Shown: one piece after another, positions 1-11,312 of the stretch
Layout of the letters: each line of letters opens with the position of its first letter
Position numbering within the stretch: position 1 is the first letter of the stretch
From: Amborella trichopoda
Taxonomy: Eukaryota > Streptophyta > Magnoliopsida > Amborellales > Amborellaceae
NCBI RefSeq assembly: GCF_000471905.2
Contig: NW_006499751.1
Location: forward strand, 4,704,426-4,768,425
Direction: 5' to 3'
Length of the DNA: 64,000 bases
Notes under the pieces: model-generated
Told to the model about the DNA's origin: nothing
Database searches by the model: none
The model's input: the letters and a program-made list of their open reading frames with translations, nothing else
Position numbers and translations under genes: made by a program

Positions 1-354
1 ACGCACGGTGATGGCCTTTGACGAAGATGTGACGATAACATCTTACGCAGTGCACAGCGATAGCCCTTGATGGAGCGCACGACAATGGCCTTTGACAAAG
101 GTGCATGGTGATAACATCTACACTGCACACGGCGATGGCCTTTGATGAAGGCGTGTGGTGATAGCATCTTACACAGCACACGACGATAGCCTTTGACGGA
201 GCACACGACGATGGCCTTTGACGAAGGCACGTGATGATAGCATCTTACACAGCACACGACAAAGCCCTTTGACGACGGCGCGCGGCGATAGCATCTACAC
301 AACACACGACGACAGCCTTTGGCAAAGGTGCGTGGCAATAACGCTTTCAAGTCT
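1..354. repeat. GC-rich two-level tandem array
   Basis: Repeats of 'gatagcatcttacacagc' followed by 'gatggcctttgacgaagg'. The marker 'gataRcatct' recurs at about 34, 110, 160, 236, 287 and 337, so steps alternate near 76 and 50 bp. That gives a higher-order period of about 126 bp. The longer step carries one extra sub-unit of about 26 bp. The array starts before the window. It is probably non-coding retrotransposon sequence; small open frames across it are repeat artefacts. Confidence 0.75.
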
Positions 355-1310
355 CGAGCTTGACCCGTTCCGGCCTGGTCTTATTGCCGTCAGAATCTGG
401 GGACTAGAACGTCATTTCAAATTTGTGATGGGCAGTTTGTGACACCACTGAGTAGAAAAGGGGGAAAAACCCTCTTTTACTATTTTACCAAAACGCAAAA
501 TAGTGGACGATGTTTTTTTAGAGAGAGAGAAAGAGCCAGGGCTTCCACCAAGAATATCTGACAAAAGCTTCTCAGCTAAGGTCCTTAGTACACAGCCCTT
601 TAGGCAATCCCCGATGAACTTGAGCAGGTCATGGGTACTCACACTGTGTTTGTGAGTTTTTTCGGTGAGTGTTGGAGGCCTTCTGCGCAAGAAGTAGGGA
701 GTTTCACAAAGCTACTCCAAGATTTTTCTGGTGGAACTACAAGAGTTGTAGTGGTCTTTTTGTCGGAGTTTTAAGGCTTCTTCGATAGCCTTGAGGTGGG
801 TGGTAGGTTGCGGAGAGGCTTCAGTGACTTGGATAGCCTTCTGGCTATTAGGCGAGAAAAAAGAAGAGCAATAGTGGACTCATCGAGAACGTAGTGAAGT
901 TTTGGTGGGTTGTTGTGAACTGCAGAAGCACGGAGAAGGGAGAAGGGAAAATCTGCAAGGTTGCAAGACAGCCTCCGCAGGAATTCCGGTGGTTTTTCGC
1001 TAACTTCGGTCACGAGTATAAGGCGGGTAAGTGTTTTTCGGTGCACAAGAGTGAGTTCCAGGCGAGAAGAGGGAGCGTCGGTGAGAGCTCGAAGGGTTAC
1101 GTGGTCGTAACGGTCGAAGAGGCGAAGGGTTGTGGAAAGGTGAAAGGCCGCCTTCCGCATGCGCAGTGACAGGCCACTCCACGAGTGTAAGGCAACATGC
1201 TCAGATTCTGAGGGATGTGGGGTTTACACATGTGGCACGTGCAAACAGCTGGAGTGCAGGCGGCATCAAGTGCTTTTCTTTAGTAGACGGTAATAGCTCC
1301 TTAGTCCTAA
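355..1310. other. Unassigned retrotransposon-flank sequence
   Basis: No recognisable gene. The longest frame is a 129-codon open frame on the - strand (771-1160), rich in Leu, Arg and Ser and without a domain I recognise. The region lies between two related tandem arrays and next to Gypsy material, so it is probably LTR or untranslated retroelement DNA. Confidence 0.4.
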
Positions 1311-1540
1311 GACGACGATAGCCCTGCCTTTTGCACACTACGATACCATCTCAGAGAGTAGATGGCGGTAGTCCCATCCTTGGCTATGAGACGGCGATAG
1401 CCCTACCTTTTGCGCATGACGATACCATCTTAGCGGGTAGATGGCGATAGTCCCATCCTTGGTTGTGAGATGGCAGTAGTCTTGCCTTTGGCCATAAGAT
1501 AGTGCTAGCCTTCTTTTGTCACGAGACGATGACAGCCCTC
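1311..1540. repeat. About 80-bp tandem repeat, three copies
   Basis: 'gatagccctgccttttgc' at about 1316 recurs at about 1397 and, more degenerate, near 1475. 'gataccatct' recurs at 1342 and 1423, so the period is about 81 bp. The words resemble those of the array at 1-354, which suggests a common origin. Confidence 0.65.
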
Positions 1541-1778
1541 CTAGTACTTCGCACGCGACTCATCTTAGCTTGATGGCCGAGCCCTCCAGCATTATCCCAG
1601 ATGTGAAGAGCCTCCCATGAGCGGGGGAGCTTAGCACTGGTGAATTCACCAACGAAATCTTGGTGAGGGGAGAGTCCATCTAGCTCACCGAGGCTTTATG
1701 TGAACCTCGGTGGCCTTTAAGTGTCACCTTTGTTAGTGACCCGTCCAATTTGGGGCGAGAGAAGATAACGATGGCAAT

Positions 1779-4700
1779 GTGACTATAGAAGAAGGAGTAA
1801 GCCTCTTACATTGCTTGCACCGAAATATAGCCTCAAATGGGGCCTTGTCGACTCTAAGCAAGAGGATGGTGGAAACCCTTGGCATGAAATGGTCCTCTAC
1901 CGGGCTGCGAGTGCAAGGAGAGCACCAATATCTGAAGGGATACTCTTACTGGACTATAAGAGTTCCTAGCCTATTCAGGGACATTCTGAAGCATGCTTCA
2001 TTGTTGGCCGCTATCTAGTGTTCAGCGGGCTATGACCGTTGCTCAAACACGGTCAAGGTGCTTTTGGAGACCTGGAGCTATGTTAGCAACACATGGCTGC
2101 TCGGTCGTGGGGAGGCAGGGATTTCTCTAGTAGATCTGTATTTCATTAGTGGGCTGTGGCTCATCAATAACATGTATGACGATTTGAAACGAACGGGTCG
2201 GGAAGGAAGTCCCACCAGCTGGGCTTCAGAAGCTATTGGGATTTACCAGCTGCTCTAGTCTGAAACCAAGAAGGGACGCATCACCTTTACTAAGTGGGTG
2301 GCCTTTTTCTATGGGGACTGTGATGATAAAGCCGGTCCCTCACCGAGAAAAAGGAAGGAGGCGACCCCACCAGTTTTTGAGCTGCGGAAGGAGAACGAGC
2401 ATATCTTCTTGGCCGCCTATCTGGTGCTTTTCTTATGCAAGTTTTCTCTCCCCAAGGAGCAGACATTATCCGTTCAAGCACTTTCTATGTAGCCTGTGCC
2501 AGGGGGCGAAAATATGCACTTGCGCAACCGGTCCTTTGCAGCATTTACTACGACCTAAGAGCCGTGTCTAGGGGAAAGTTTTATCAAGGCGATGAAGGGA
2601 GGAATGTCATAGTAGATGGTGAAGCCTTCCCAAAGGACTTGACGGCTTTCCCCGTTCATAATGTATACAGCTGGCTTGAGGCTTACTTCCCAGGAACCTA
2701 CCTCCGGACCGAAGAATTGGAGGAAACGATGTGCCGGTTTCTGTTGAGGATTATCTTTCATACTCCTGGCCATGTGCGCAACTTGTTCTACAACGACCAC
2801 CTCCACATGAGGAGGCCTACCTTCCCGGTAGGGAATTTCATAGATCGTGCCTTTGTTGACGAGCTGGGCAAGAGCTTGGACGGTGCTCATACCACTCATA
2901 AGGAGTTGCTGCATATTCTAAGTGTTAGGGGCAGAGTTCTTCCCTATCGTATTGTTCGCAGTGCGAAACTCGAGGGGTCGTACTGTTCACAGTGCAAAAC
3001 TCAAGGGCTATTTCCCTCACAGATTTGCTTGGCAGCATGGGCTTGATCAAGGCTGCTCATTCTCTATATTCTTTGAGAAGCAGCACAATAAGGCTTCGAA
3101 CTGGAAGAAAGACGAGTTGGGAACCCATCGGGAGATTTGGCTCCCGAGGCACATTTGGACAGCTTGGGCCACATGTTTAGAGTTCACAGAGGTCAATAAA
3201 TATGTGCTGCCATATTTTGGCAGAAGAGTGCGAGCGACTGAAGCCCATGAACTCTGGTGGCGAATCACCAGTAAAGGGTATTGGGATGTCGACCACCCCT
3301 AAAAAGGGAAGAATTCTCACTAGAGCAAGGAGACAAGGCAGAGGAAGATGGCAAGGACTCCTCCACTAAGGGAGGTATTCACCCTGGGCTTTCCTTGGGA
3401 CTGGTGCACTCTTGGGTGGCCTCTCCAAATTGTCGTGGATAGGTCTTTGCCCAGATTTCTTGACATGGAGAAGAAGACAGAGAGCATTTTTGACAATCTC
3501 TTTTCTATTTTCAAATGAAAGGAGAGCCACAAATTTACAAGGCACGAAGGGCGCCCAGTCCAAGATTTGAATGAGCTAATAGCGAGTGGTCCTCACAACA
3601 AGCTTTATGCCGACTCTTCTAAAGGGGGTGCTTCTAAAGCTGTTGCACCCTCTCAAGCAAAGGGGAAGAAGAGGAAGCGGGCTACCCCGACTGTCTCTCG
3701 TACACCTACCCATCGGGCTTCAAAGAGAAAGAGGCCCAAGCGTCGAGCAGCTCAGGAGTTGAAGGATGGCTCTATGTCTGCTGCTTCTTTGGAGTCATAC
3801 TTGACTCTTGACATTTCTACATCGCCTTTTGCTCTTGAGGATTCGCCTTGTCATTCACTTGAACCCTCTTCTGGCCGTTCAAAGGCTCAGGCTAGTGCCT
3901 CAAATCCCACTACCCTGATCGAAATTGCTTCGGACCAGGAAGTGACATCCGTGGCTAGAGGGGACGGCCAGTCCCGATGGAGATCAATGGGGCTGGTGGT
4001 GCCAGCCTTGATGAGGTGGTTGAGGTGGAGAAGGCTTCTAAAGCCCAGGAGGTTGTTGTGCCTGCCCCCGTAGCGATTGTGGTCATAGAGGAGGCTGATG
4101 TTCCTAGGACTGAAGAGGGGATACATGTGCAGGAAGTCACTGCTTCAAGTGACATGGCTGCAGAAGAAATCAAAGAGTCGGGACACCTTTAAGGGGCTGA
4201 CCTCTAGAGCTCAAGTGCGATTCTCCCGATTGTCGAAGAGGTGGGCCCTATGGGAGAGCCCGTAGCTGAAGTGGTTGTTTTGGAGGATGAGGGCAAAGAA
4301 GGAGAGGGAAGAGTCGTTGGGCCTGCTGAGGCAGAGATGGCAGTTCGAGAAGAAGAGGAGTAGGGAGAAGTCACTGCCCAGGGAGAGGAGGCTACTGTGG
4401 TGCAACCTGATACTGAGGTAGTAACTCCAAGTGAGGAGGCAAGCCTTGCCCATGTTGAGGTTGTGAAGTTTACAAAGGGTGAAGCTACAACGCCTGAGCA
4501 TGAGAGGGTTGAGCCCGCAGTGGTCACGGCAGGGGATCTGAGTGAGAGAGTTGTTGTTGAGGTATCAAGGCAGCCTGAAGTTGCCCCTGAATTTGAGAAG
4601 CCTAAGGCCTTGGCTGTAGCAAGGGATCCTCCTGCTTCAGTCGCCTTCATCGTACTGCCCAAGCCCACTTTCAGTGGCCTACCAGGCATTTTCTTTGTGA

Positions 4701-5270
4701 TGTTGCGAACAGGCTTCCAGAAGCTGAAGGAGTTTCCCCTTGAAAAGCTTGGAATAACACTCCTGCAGTTGAGGGGGTCGCCTAAGGAAGTATGCCTGAA
4801 GTGCTCCCTTACTATGACAGTATCGTCAACAAGCTGAAGGGGCAGAGGATGAAAGCTTTACAGGAGGAAAAGGCTGCAAAGTGACTAGAGAATTCACAGC
4901 TGGAGCAATTAGAGGCTTCCCTATCACAGAACCGGGAGTTGGTTGAGGCCCAAGTAGGGGAAATAGATGCTACCGTCTCTCAGAAGTACGCCCTCACCGA
5001 GAAAGCTATGACGCTCCATAACAAGGTACAGACCCTGAAGGCGAAAATCGCCAAATGGGCACAGGAGCCCGAGAGGTTGGAGAAGGAGACGGCAGCCTGG
5101 GGGGGCGAAGATAAGGAACAGAACCAGAAATTGCTGGACCTTGAGTGTTCCTTAGGGGAGCAGCTAGCTCTCTAATGGAGCATGAGGCCAAAATGGTGAC
5201 CGAATTGAGGGTGGAGATCAAGCGAGCGAAGGCCTCAGTCAAAGAATGCAGGGGGAAGGTCAATGAGATC
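1779..5270 (+). pseudogene. Plant mobile domain (PMD) protein, decayed additional ORF of the Gypsy element
   Basis: The translation resembles the plant mobile domain / aminotransferase-like family carried by many LTR elements and MULEs. Recognisable pieces in order: 'YSYWTIRVPSLF' near 1950, 'LVDLYFISGLW' near 2130, 'GRITFTKWVAFFYG' near 2290, 'HIFLAAYLVLFLCKFSLP' near 2410, 'FPVHNVYSWLEAYFPGTY' near 2650, then 'HRFAWQHGLDQG' near 3030. After the PMD come a Lys/Arg-rich segment with 'KGKKRKR' and 'ASKRKRPKRR' (about 3660-3750), which looks like a nuclear localisation signal, a Glu/Val-rich stretch (4200-4700), and a probable coiled coil (4939-5270). In-frame stops at about 2016 and 2256 and a frameshift near 2450 break it. 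It converges on the gag-pro frames. Its role in the element is not known. Confidence 0.72.
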
Positions 5271-5417
5271 ATTGACCATTTTTTACAATGCCTTCTTTCC
5301 TTATTTTTTTTCTTCTATTGTAAAGAAAAGACACTTGTAACATTCTTTTTGATGAATGAGATAGTTATTTCTTCTTTCTATGTAAAGCATATCTATTATT
5401 ATTTTTTCTTTTCTATT

Positions 5418-6383
5418 TCATTGCTTCCGCCCTTTCATAGTTTGAGTCCAAAAAGAATGGCCTACTCCTTGCTTCGTCTTATGGCAGCCTGTTGTGGTTT
5501 CAATGACTTCGAATGGGGGAGCAACTGCCTCCTCACCCCTTAGTGTTTGATTGGAGAGAGGCTCATAGTCCATAATTCTCATGATTTGGTGAGCCTGTTT
5601 GCTGTAAATACTCCAATTTGGGGGTGCCTTGGCATCGATTCGAGGTACATTGCTTTTGAGCTCGTCATAAGTCTTAAATTTCATGGACAAACTCCTTCAA
5701 GTTATTTGAAGCGACACGTATAACCTTCAGCTGATTCTGGAAGCTACGAACCTCACTTCTGAGCTCTGCCATGGGGTCTTGTTCCTGAGAGCTTGAGGGC
5801 TGATTCTTGTCCAGCTGTGCCTCTTCGGGAGCCTCTAAGAGGTGTAAGACCTTCTCTTGGATGCTGACGATCTCATGTTCCAAGACGATGGAATTTGGAG
5901 TACCCTCCTCAGTTGTTGGTGTGTCAATTCTGCTTCTAAAAGAGCAATGGGGATGTGCATGACCATTTGCTGGTCCGGCGTATAGGTGACCCTTGGTGCT
6001 GGAAGGTCCACATCTAGGGCTTCCTTAGTCTCAGAAGTTGCCTCTAGCTCGCCATTTTGTTCTGGTGAATTAAATGCAGAGGTAGAGGGGGAAGCTCTAT
6101 CTTCAGGAGAAGGTATCATGACCTCGGAGAGGTGACAAGGTATACTTGGGCATATAGGAGTCAAAGGGAGGGTTTTGCCTTGTCTTTCCTCTTCTTTGAA
6201 CATGTCTGTAATCATTCGTCTCAGATCTTCAGCGTCTTCGTGAGACGAGGGTCTTGTCTTTCTCACAGGCTTCCAATCATCATCCTTTGACTTTTCAAGT
6301 GCTGGAAGATCTGTGAAATAGTACTTAGCATCGGCATAGTGATTTTTAGCTACAGGGAATGGTCTCTTATCAGCATAGACCAT
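5418..6383 (-). pseudogene. Gypsy post-protease region (no RT)
   Basis: Three short overlapping - strand frames continue the polyprotein after the protease. The start 'MVYADKRPFPVAKNHYADAK' is typical of the segment after a Tat-type protease. Next comes a polar region with Glu/Gln-rich, probably helical sequence (about 5674-5883), then 'TYDELKSNVPRIDAKAPPNW' (about 5670). No RT catalytic YxDD motif and no integrase motif follow; the next coding sequence is the antisense PMD frame. Confidence 0.6.
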
Positions 6384-6950
6384 GTGCTGCCTCCCATCTC
6401 GACTGTATTTGAAGCATTGGTTGAGGGTGGAGGAACCACCCCCTGATCATGAAGCCAAGGATGGCCGAGCAAGACATTGTAAGATGTATCAGTGTCGATC
6501 ACATGAAACTGAGCGTAATCATTGAGATCATTGATCTTGAGGTGAAGACACATTGTGTCAGCTGGCTTTTCTCCTGATTGGTTTAACCCTTTCAAGGTGA
6601 TGTGGGTAGGAGTGAGGTCGTTAGATCCTAATCCTAGTCAGGTGAGGATCCTTCTTGGGATCAGGTTGACTACTGATCCGGTTGATAGGGCAGGCGTGTA
6701 GTTCACCATTCAAAAAGAGGGGGTGAATGTGGAATTTTCCTCCCAACTGAAGGTCGCCTTTGGAAAAGGACATTGCCAAGCACCCACTCAGGATGGCTGG
6801 GTCAACCTCAATAGGCTCCACTTTAGTCTCGTATACCTTTGAGTTAAAAAGAGCTTGCACCAAGGCCATACAATAGTCTCTAGACAGTAGAATGGGATAC
6901 TTTAAAAGGGATGGAAGCTTCCTCAAGTTCCCAATTACATCGTATTTCAC
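6350..6950 (-). pseudogene. Gypsy aspartic protease-like domain, degenerate
   Basis: Frames at 6950-6621 and 6595-6350 together match the retropepsin-like region of Tat/Gypsy polyproteins. The hallmark distal block 'HVIDTDTSYNVLLGHPWLHD' is clear. The active-site block is damaged: 'LFLNGELHACPIN' sits where a D-N/S/T-G motif is expected, and I see no catalytic aspartate there. A frameshift separates the two halves near 6610. In life it would cleave the Gag-Pol precursor; this copy should be inactive. Confidence 0.7.
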
Positions 6951-6968
6951 TTTATCCTCATTAGTCTT

Positions 6969-8915
6969 CTACATTCCTGATCCAATCATTGCTGTAGGTG
7001 GTAGGGTGGGCTTAGGAACAGGTTTTGGTTGAGTTTTGGTTTGTAACATAGGCTGACTTTGTTGCTTAGCCAGTGTGGTTTGGGTTGATGGGGAGTCAAT
7101 AAGCATTTGTATAAGGGATGTAGAGGTTTGAGGTAGAGGCTTAGGGAAAAGTGAAGGATCAAGAAACATGATAATCTTGGGCTTTTTAGGTGTGGGTTGT
7201 AGCTTCTTCCTCGATCTTAGCCTCATTTGCCCCGTGCTGGATGGTACTTCCAAGATCTGCACCATGTGGGAGGCCTTTTTGGAAGAGGAGCTTGAGGGTG
7301 GCTCGGTCTTGGCTTGGGTTGACAGGGCATCGGTGACAGCCAAGAATCCAGCTGCTTGGGCTAGTATCTTTCTTGAGTGCTTCTGCTGCGACCTGCTGAG
7401 GCTTGTGCCTCCGAACACTCTATTTAGAGTGTTGCAATCTAAGCACTGTCGAGCTGCACCGAGTTAGAATGTTTCCAGCAACTTTTCACGTCATCATCAG
7501 AATTGGACATGTGCAAGAGGTATTTTAGGTCTTACCCCGACTTTGACTGTTGTGGGGTGCTTTTAGAGTAGTCACCCATATTGGACGACTCCCGAGTTGT
7601 AGATGACTCAGGGATGTCCGTCTGATTGGACGACAAGATAAGGCGAGTTACGTTTGGGATGAAGTTCTGTAAGGTTGGCAGCGGAGGAAGGGGCCTGAAA
7701 AACTCTTCCTCAACTGGTGGCTGAGGGAGATGATTCCTGCGGCGAGCAGACCTGGGTGCCCGTCTCCTTTTGGATCCCTAAGGAGGGGTTTGATCCGCCC
7801 TATCGGGCTGATGAGTAGACCTGGCTTAGTGGACTGCCTCACGCTTAAGGGATTTGAGCCTACTTTACCCATGGTAGACTTCCCAGGGCTGAGAGGTCGA
7901 GGGCTCTGAAGGATCCAGTGTATGCTCACAGTGGACCTGTAGCGGGATTCCCTCTTGGACGGGAGTGATGGCTTGGAAGGGTTCCGGGAGAACGGCACAA
8001 ATGATGTGGCCCTCCTGCACCTTCTGAGTGACCAGGGCTTCGAACCCAAAGCATTCCTTTAGCTCATGGCCCCACACTTGGTAATATGAGAGGTTTTCCG
8101 TACCTTGGGTAGGATGCTTAGACTGCTTAGTGGGCTTGGGACTGACGAGACCTTGTTGGAGCATTGCCTCGAAGAGGGCCTGCAGAGGATCTAGCTCAAT
8201 GCTTCCTGGGGCTTACGTCGAGAGTTCTTCTTACACTGGTGGAAGAGGGACTTCAGGGCGTCCTTATGGATTACCATGAGCTTCCTAGTATTGCTGCATC
8301 TTCTTTTCCAAGAGTTCATAGAATCCAATGCATTCACTCATGTCAATGCCTCGTATCAGGTGATACGAGCATCAGAGATTCTCAGTTCCTGGAGGCAGGA
8401 GCTTGGGCTGTCTTGTCGGCTTTGGCATGATGTGTCCCTCTTTAAGCATTATAGTAAATAGTGCACAGAGGATGGCGAGTGCCCCCTCATCTTCTTGTAT
8501 TATCATTATGTGAGAAGCCTCAGTTGCCCCAAAGTGGGGTGGCCTACTTTCCTGTGATAGGCACACTACCTCTCGTGTGTCTCGTAAGTGGGGTGGCCTA
8601 CTTTCTTATGAGAGGCGCAGTACCTCTCGTGTGTCTCTTGTCCAGCTTATTCTGGAGTGCTGACATTTGACAGTTGGATCATGTTTTGCTCCAATAGTAG
8701 TCGAAGCAGTGCAGGAGTCCACTCCATACTGAAGGGTACACCTTGTTCTGGTGTTGTGTCCAGAAGTCTCTTCGCTTTATGCTTTTAGGGGCAGGGCCTT
8801 GTTGTAGGACTGCTGCTTGCCCCCGGCCTAAGACGTTTGTGCCTTGGAGAGGTCTAGGGTTTCAGGAGAAGCTTTGTTAGTGTCAGTCATGGTGACGGCC
8901 GCACTGATCACTACT
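6969..8915 (-). pseudogene. Gypsy gag C-terminal and linker region
   Basis: The - strand frame 7418-6969 (149 aa) is rich in Pro, Lys, Ser and Gln. Frame 8164-7865 includes 'YYQVWGHELKECFGFE', which looks like the single zinc-knuckle-like block (H, C) in Tat gag linkers. A diverged repeat of the same block ('KPTRQPKLLPPGTENL') lies near 8380. Many stops and frameshifts. Confidence 0.5.
8532..8639. repeat. 54-bp tandem duplication inside gag remnant
   Basis: 'agtggggtggcctacttt' occurs at 8533 and again at 8587, with 'tacctctcgtgtgtct' later in each copy. Two copies of about 54 bp (8532-8585, 8586-8639) differ at several bases. 54 is a multiple of three, so the frame would be kept. Confidence 0.75.
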
Positions 8916-8917
8916 TT

Positions 8918-9560
8918 CTATTGGTTGCCCCGATTGTTGGAGTAGGAGTTCGACTCAGAGGGTTGCTGACGAGATCCGCCATGGTGCTTGGACAGACCCT
9001 CAATACGAACTTCTTTAGAGATGAGCTCTGACATGGAGGGTAGATTGGAAGCCTCCACATGTAGGGCGATCTCGGGAAACATGTTCCGTATACAGGTCTG
9101 GACAGCTTCTTTTTCAGTCATGGGAGTGACATGAAAAGTTACCAGCTCTCTCCATTGGGCGATGAACTTGTTAACCAGCTCACCAGGGTCATGAGTCAAA
9201 GTGAGGAGCTCGATGGTTTCCACATTCCTTTAGACTTCCTAGAAGCATTGGTGCTCCTTTTCCTGCCATATGTGCACTGAGTTTGAAGGCAGCCGAGCAT
9301 ACCACTGTAAGGCTGGCCCTTCGAGAGCCTTGAAGAACTGATGGAGGAGGAGTCGTTCGTCAGTCTCTGTTTCTCGACAAGCCGCTTGGAAGTGGGCAGT
9401 ATGCTAGTGCGAGGACGTAGTACCGTTGAACAAGAGGAGCTTCCCATTTTGGTAGTTTGGGGGAAGCGGCACTTGGTCAATGTACAAAGGGTATGGCTTC
9501 TGGTAGAGCGACACTCTTGCATGCTTGGGACCTTGTTCTTGAGACTGTGGGCCACCATGG
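8918..9560 (-). pseudogene. Gypsy gag core (Retrotrans_gag-like)
   Basis: Frame 9223-8918 (101 aa) reads 'DPGELVNKFIAQWRELV' then 'PEIALHVEASNLPSMSELIS', the usual C-terminal half of a retrotransposon gag core. The N-terminal half lies just upstream in another frame (about 9490-9240), with 'LLHQFFKALEGPALQWYARL', a well conserved gag block. A frameshift near 9230 separates them. Gag would form the virus-like particle that packages the RNA. Confidence 0.75.
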
Positions 9561-9610
9561 CATCTATGTCGGTTTGGGAAACCCCGTGGGAAGTAGAGCT
9601 ATCCTGAGAG

Positions 9611-11294
9611 ACCGGTGGGGGAATTTTCCTCTGAACGGTGTCTTCACCAACCGAAGAATCGGTCTCATAGTGAGAAGAGGGGGCCTAGAGGATTCTAGAT
9701 GTTCCATCTTTTCAATGATGGATTGCATCATTACCTTGAATCTATTCATCCATTCTTTCTAAGCATCATCCGGATCATTGAACACCATGACACTGACTAT
9801 TTCTTCTGGAAGGTCAGAGTCAGGTGGAGTAATGGATGGGCGGGGTTGGTGAGTTGTGCGTGGCAAGTCAGTTTGCAGGGGCTCAGCATGCCCCAACTAG
9901 ACTCGATCCTCGTATGTCGATCTTGTGAGGACCGGTTGTCGACGGTCTTGGGACTGTGGCTTTCGAGCAGTGATCACCTAGCAGTATTCTTGGACTAGCT
10001 CGGGCTTTGGGATTTGCAAAGGAAAAAAGGATTATGAGGAAGGAGGTCACCAAAGGTGGTGACCTCAACTGCCATGGAGACTTCTTTGGTCAGGATCTGC
10101 AGGCCGCTTCTGCTTAATCCTGAGGCTGTTGTGCACTTCACTTCAAAGCCGAGCTTGAGATCTGGACGGCCCTGCCTTCTTTGAGCATGCATGTCGTGTC
10201 CATGAGCTGGAGCAGAGAGTAGGGTCCAAGGACAGAAGGCAGTCTAGGTTTCTGCCTTGGAAGTTGGCGTCCCCTGTCTGTCATCAAGCCATTGCCTCGA
10301 GTTCCCTTGTGGGGTCCGGGTGCATGCCAGACTTGGGGCGGCTGACTGAAGATGGTACTCTTAGGAAAAACCTTTGAGTACCAGGTCTCGAGGTGCTTGC
10401 CTGGTGAAGGAAGTGCAACAGCAGGTGAAGGAGCTAGTTCATGACACTGCCTAAGTTGAGATCGGGGAGGGGCTTGCAAAGTCGGTGCGTGTGCACCTTC
10501 AGGGTTAGCCGTTCGGGTAACTTGGGGGTCAGCCTGGGCCCAGTTAAATGGTTCAACCTTAAGAGGTTGAAACCCACGAGCTTGTGTCTGTGAGGGACCG
10601 AGCAGGAGCCTTTCTCTCACAGGATGAAGCAGTGTGTGCTGAGAGGGAAGATGAAGTGATCGACCCTCATGTGCTCAAGATGGCATAGAGTTAGCACTGC
10701 CCCTAGCTGTAGGGTTTGGCCCGAGGAGGCCTAGCCCGAGACATGAGCTCAAGGCAGCATGAAAGTTGCCCCGAGGTGTGGCTCGAGTGGTTGGACCATG
10801 AGCTCTTAGGTGTGTTTGTGAGGTGGAGATCCCAGGATTTCCACCTTCGTGTGCCGGGCCTCCAGGTGTAGACGTTCGAGGTAGTGAAGGAGTTCAAGGG
10901 GTACCCTTGTGACGACCCTCAGAAGCGATGACAACTTGCTTGCCTTTCGCGAGAGTGGGAAGGGCAGCCTTTCAGTGTACCTCAGCAATATGACTGGCAA
11001 GGGACTTGCTAGTAGTAGGGTGCGTGTTGTGTACAGCAGCAAATGTGCTACCAATGCAAGGGGCCTTGATGGCACCAGGGCGAGGAAGCAACGAGTAAGG
11101 GACCTTTAAGTCCCTTCTCGCACCAACCTAGGAAAGCACCTGGGAGCCGGACTGTGAATCTTAACTCAGAAGGAGTGTAGGGAAGGAGGTTTGAGTGGCT
11201 CGCTTCCTTGGGACGGTCACAAGTGCGGGATGAGAAATTCCCTGACTCGGATGACACTGATCAAACAAGAGCGAACTGACGCAGGGATAATAAG
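9611..11294. other. Gypsy leader/gag N-terminal region, nothing distinct
   Basis: It lies between the gag core and the primer-binding site of the - strand element. Open frames here (for example 10620-10138 on the -) are Pro/Gln-rich and have no domain I know. It is probably gag N-terminus plus untranslated leader. Confidence 0.45.
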
Positions 11295-11312
11295 TCCCCA
11301 ATGGAGTCATCA
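11295..11312 (-). other. Primer-binding site, tRNA-Arg type
   Basis: Read on the - strand, 'TGATGACTCCATTGGGGA' resembles the primer-binding site 'TGGCGACTCCGCTGGGGA' used with a tRNA-Arg primer by Tat/Ogre-type Gypsy elements. All four differences are G-to-A or C-to-T, as expected from decay of methylated cytosines. Its position upstream of gag fits. Confidence 0.55.

Larger units (their letters stand above)
1779..11312 (-). mobile_element. Gypsy (Tat-like) LTR retrotransposon remnant lacking pol
   Basis: Read on the - strand, the order is primer-binding site (11295-11312), gag core (about 9560-8918), gag/pro linker, and protease-like domain (about 6950-6350). An additional open frame then follows in antisense (+ strand, 1779-5270). 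Antisense extra ORFs are known in Tat-lineage Gypsy elements. Between the end of pro and the tail of the antisense frame only about 150 bp remain, and I see no RT, RNase H or integrase motif. I could not pair two LTRs: the repeat arrays at the two ends have different units. The boundaries given are therefore only the visible internal part. Several frameshifts and stops show an old, inactive copy. Confidence 0.7.

Noticed and set aside
1-1540. CRISPR-like array
   Set aside because: The repeats are contiguous and degenerate without unique spacers, and the DNA is plant nuclear.
4204-4689. 161-codon Ser/Thr-rich frame on the - strand
   Set aside because: Shadow of the Glu/Val-rich + strand frame of the mobile-domain gene.
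7168-7467. 99-codon frame on the + strand
   Set aside because: Opposite-strand shadow of the Gypsy gag/pro linker.
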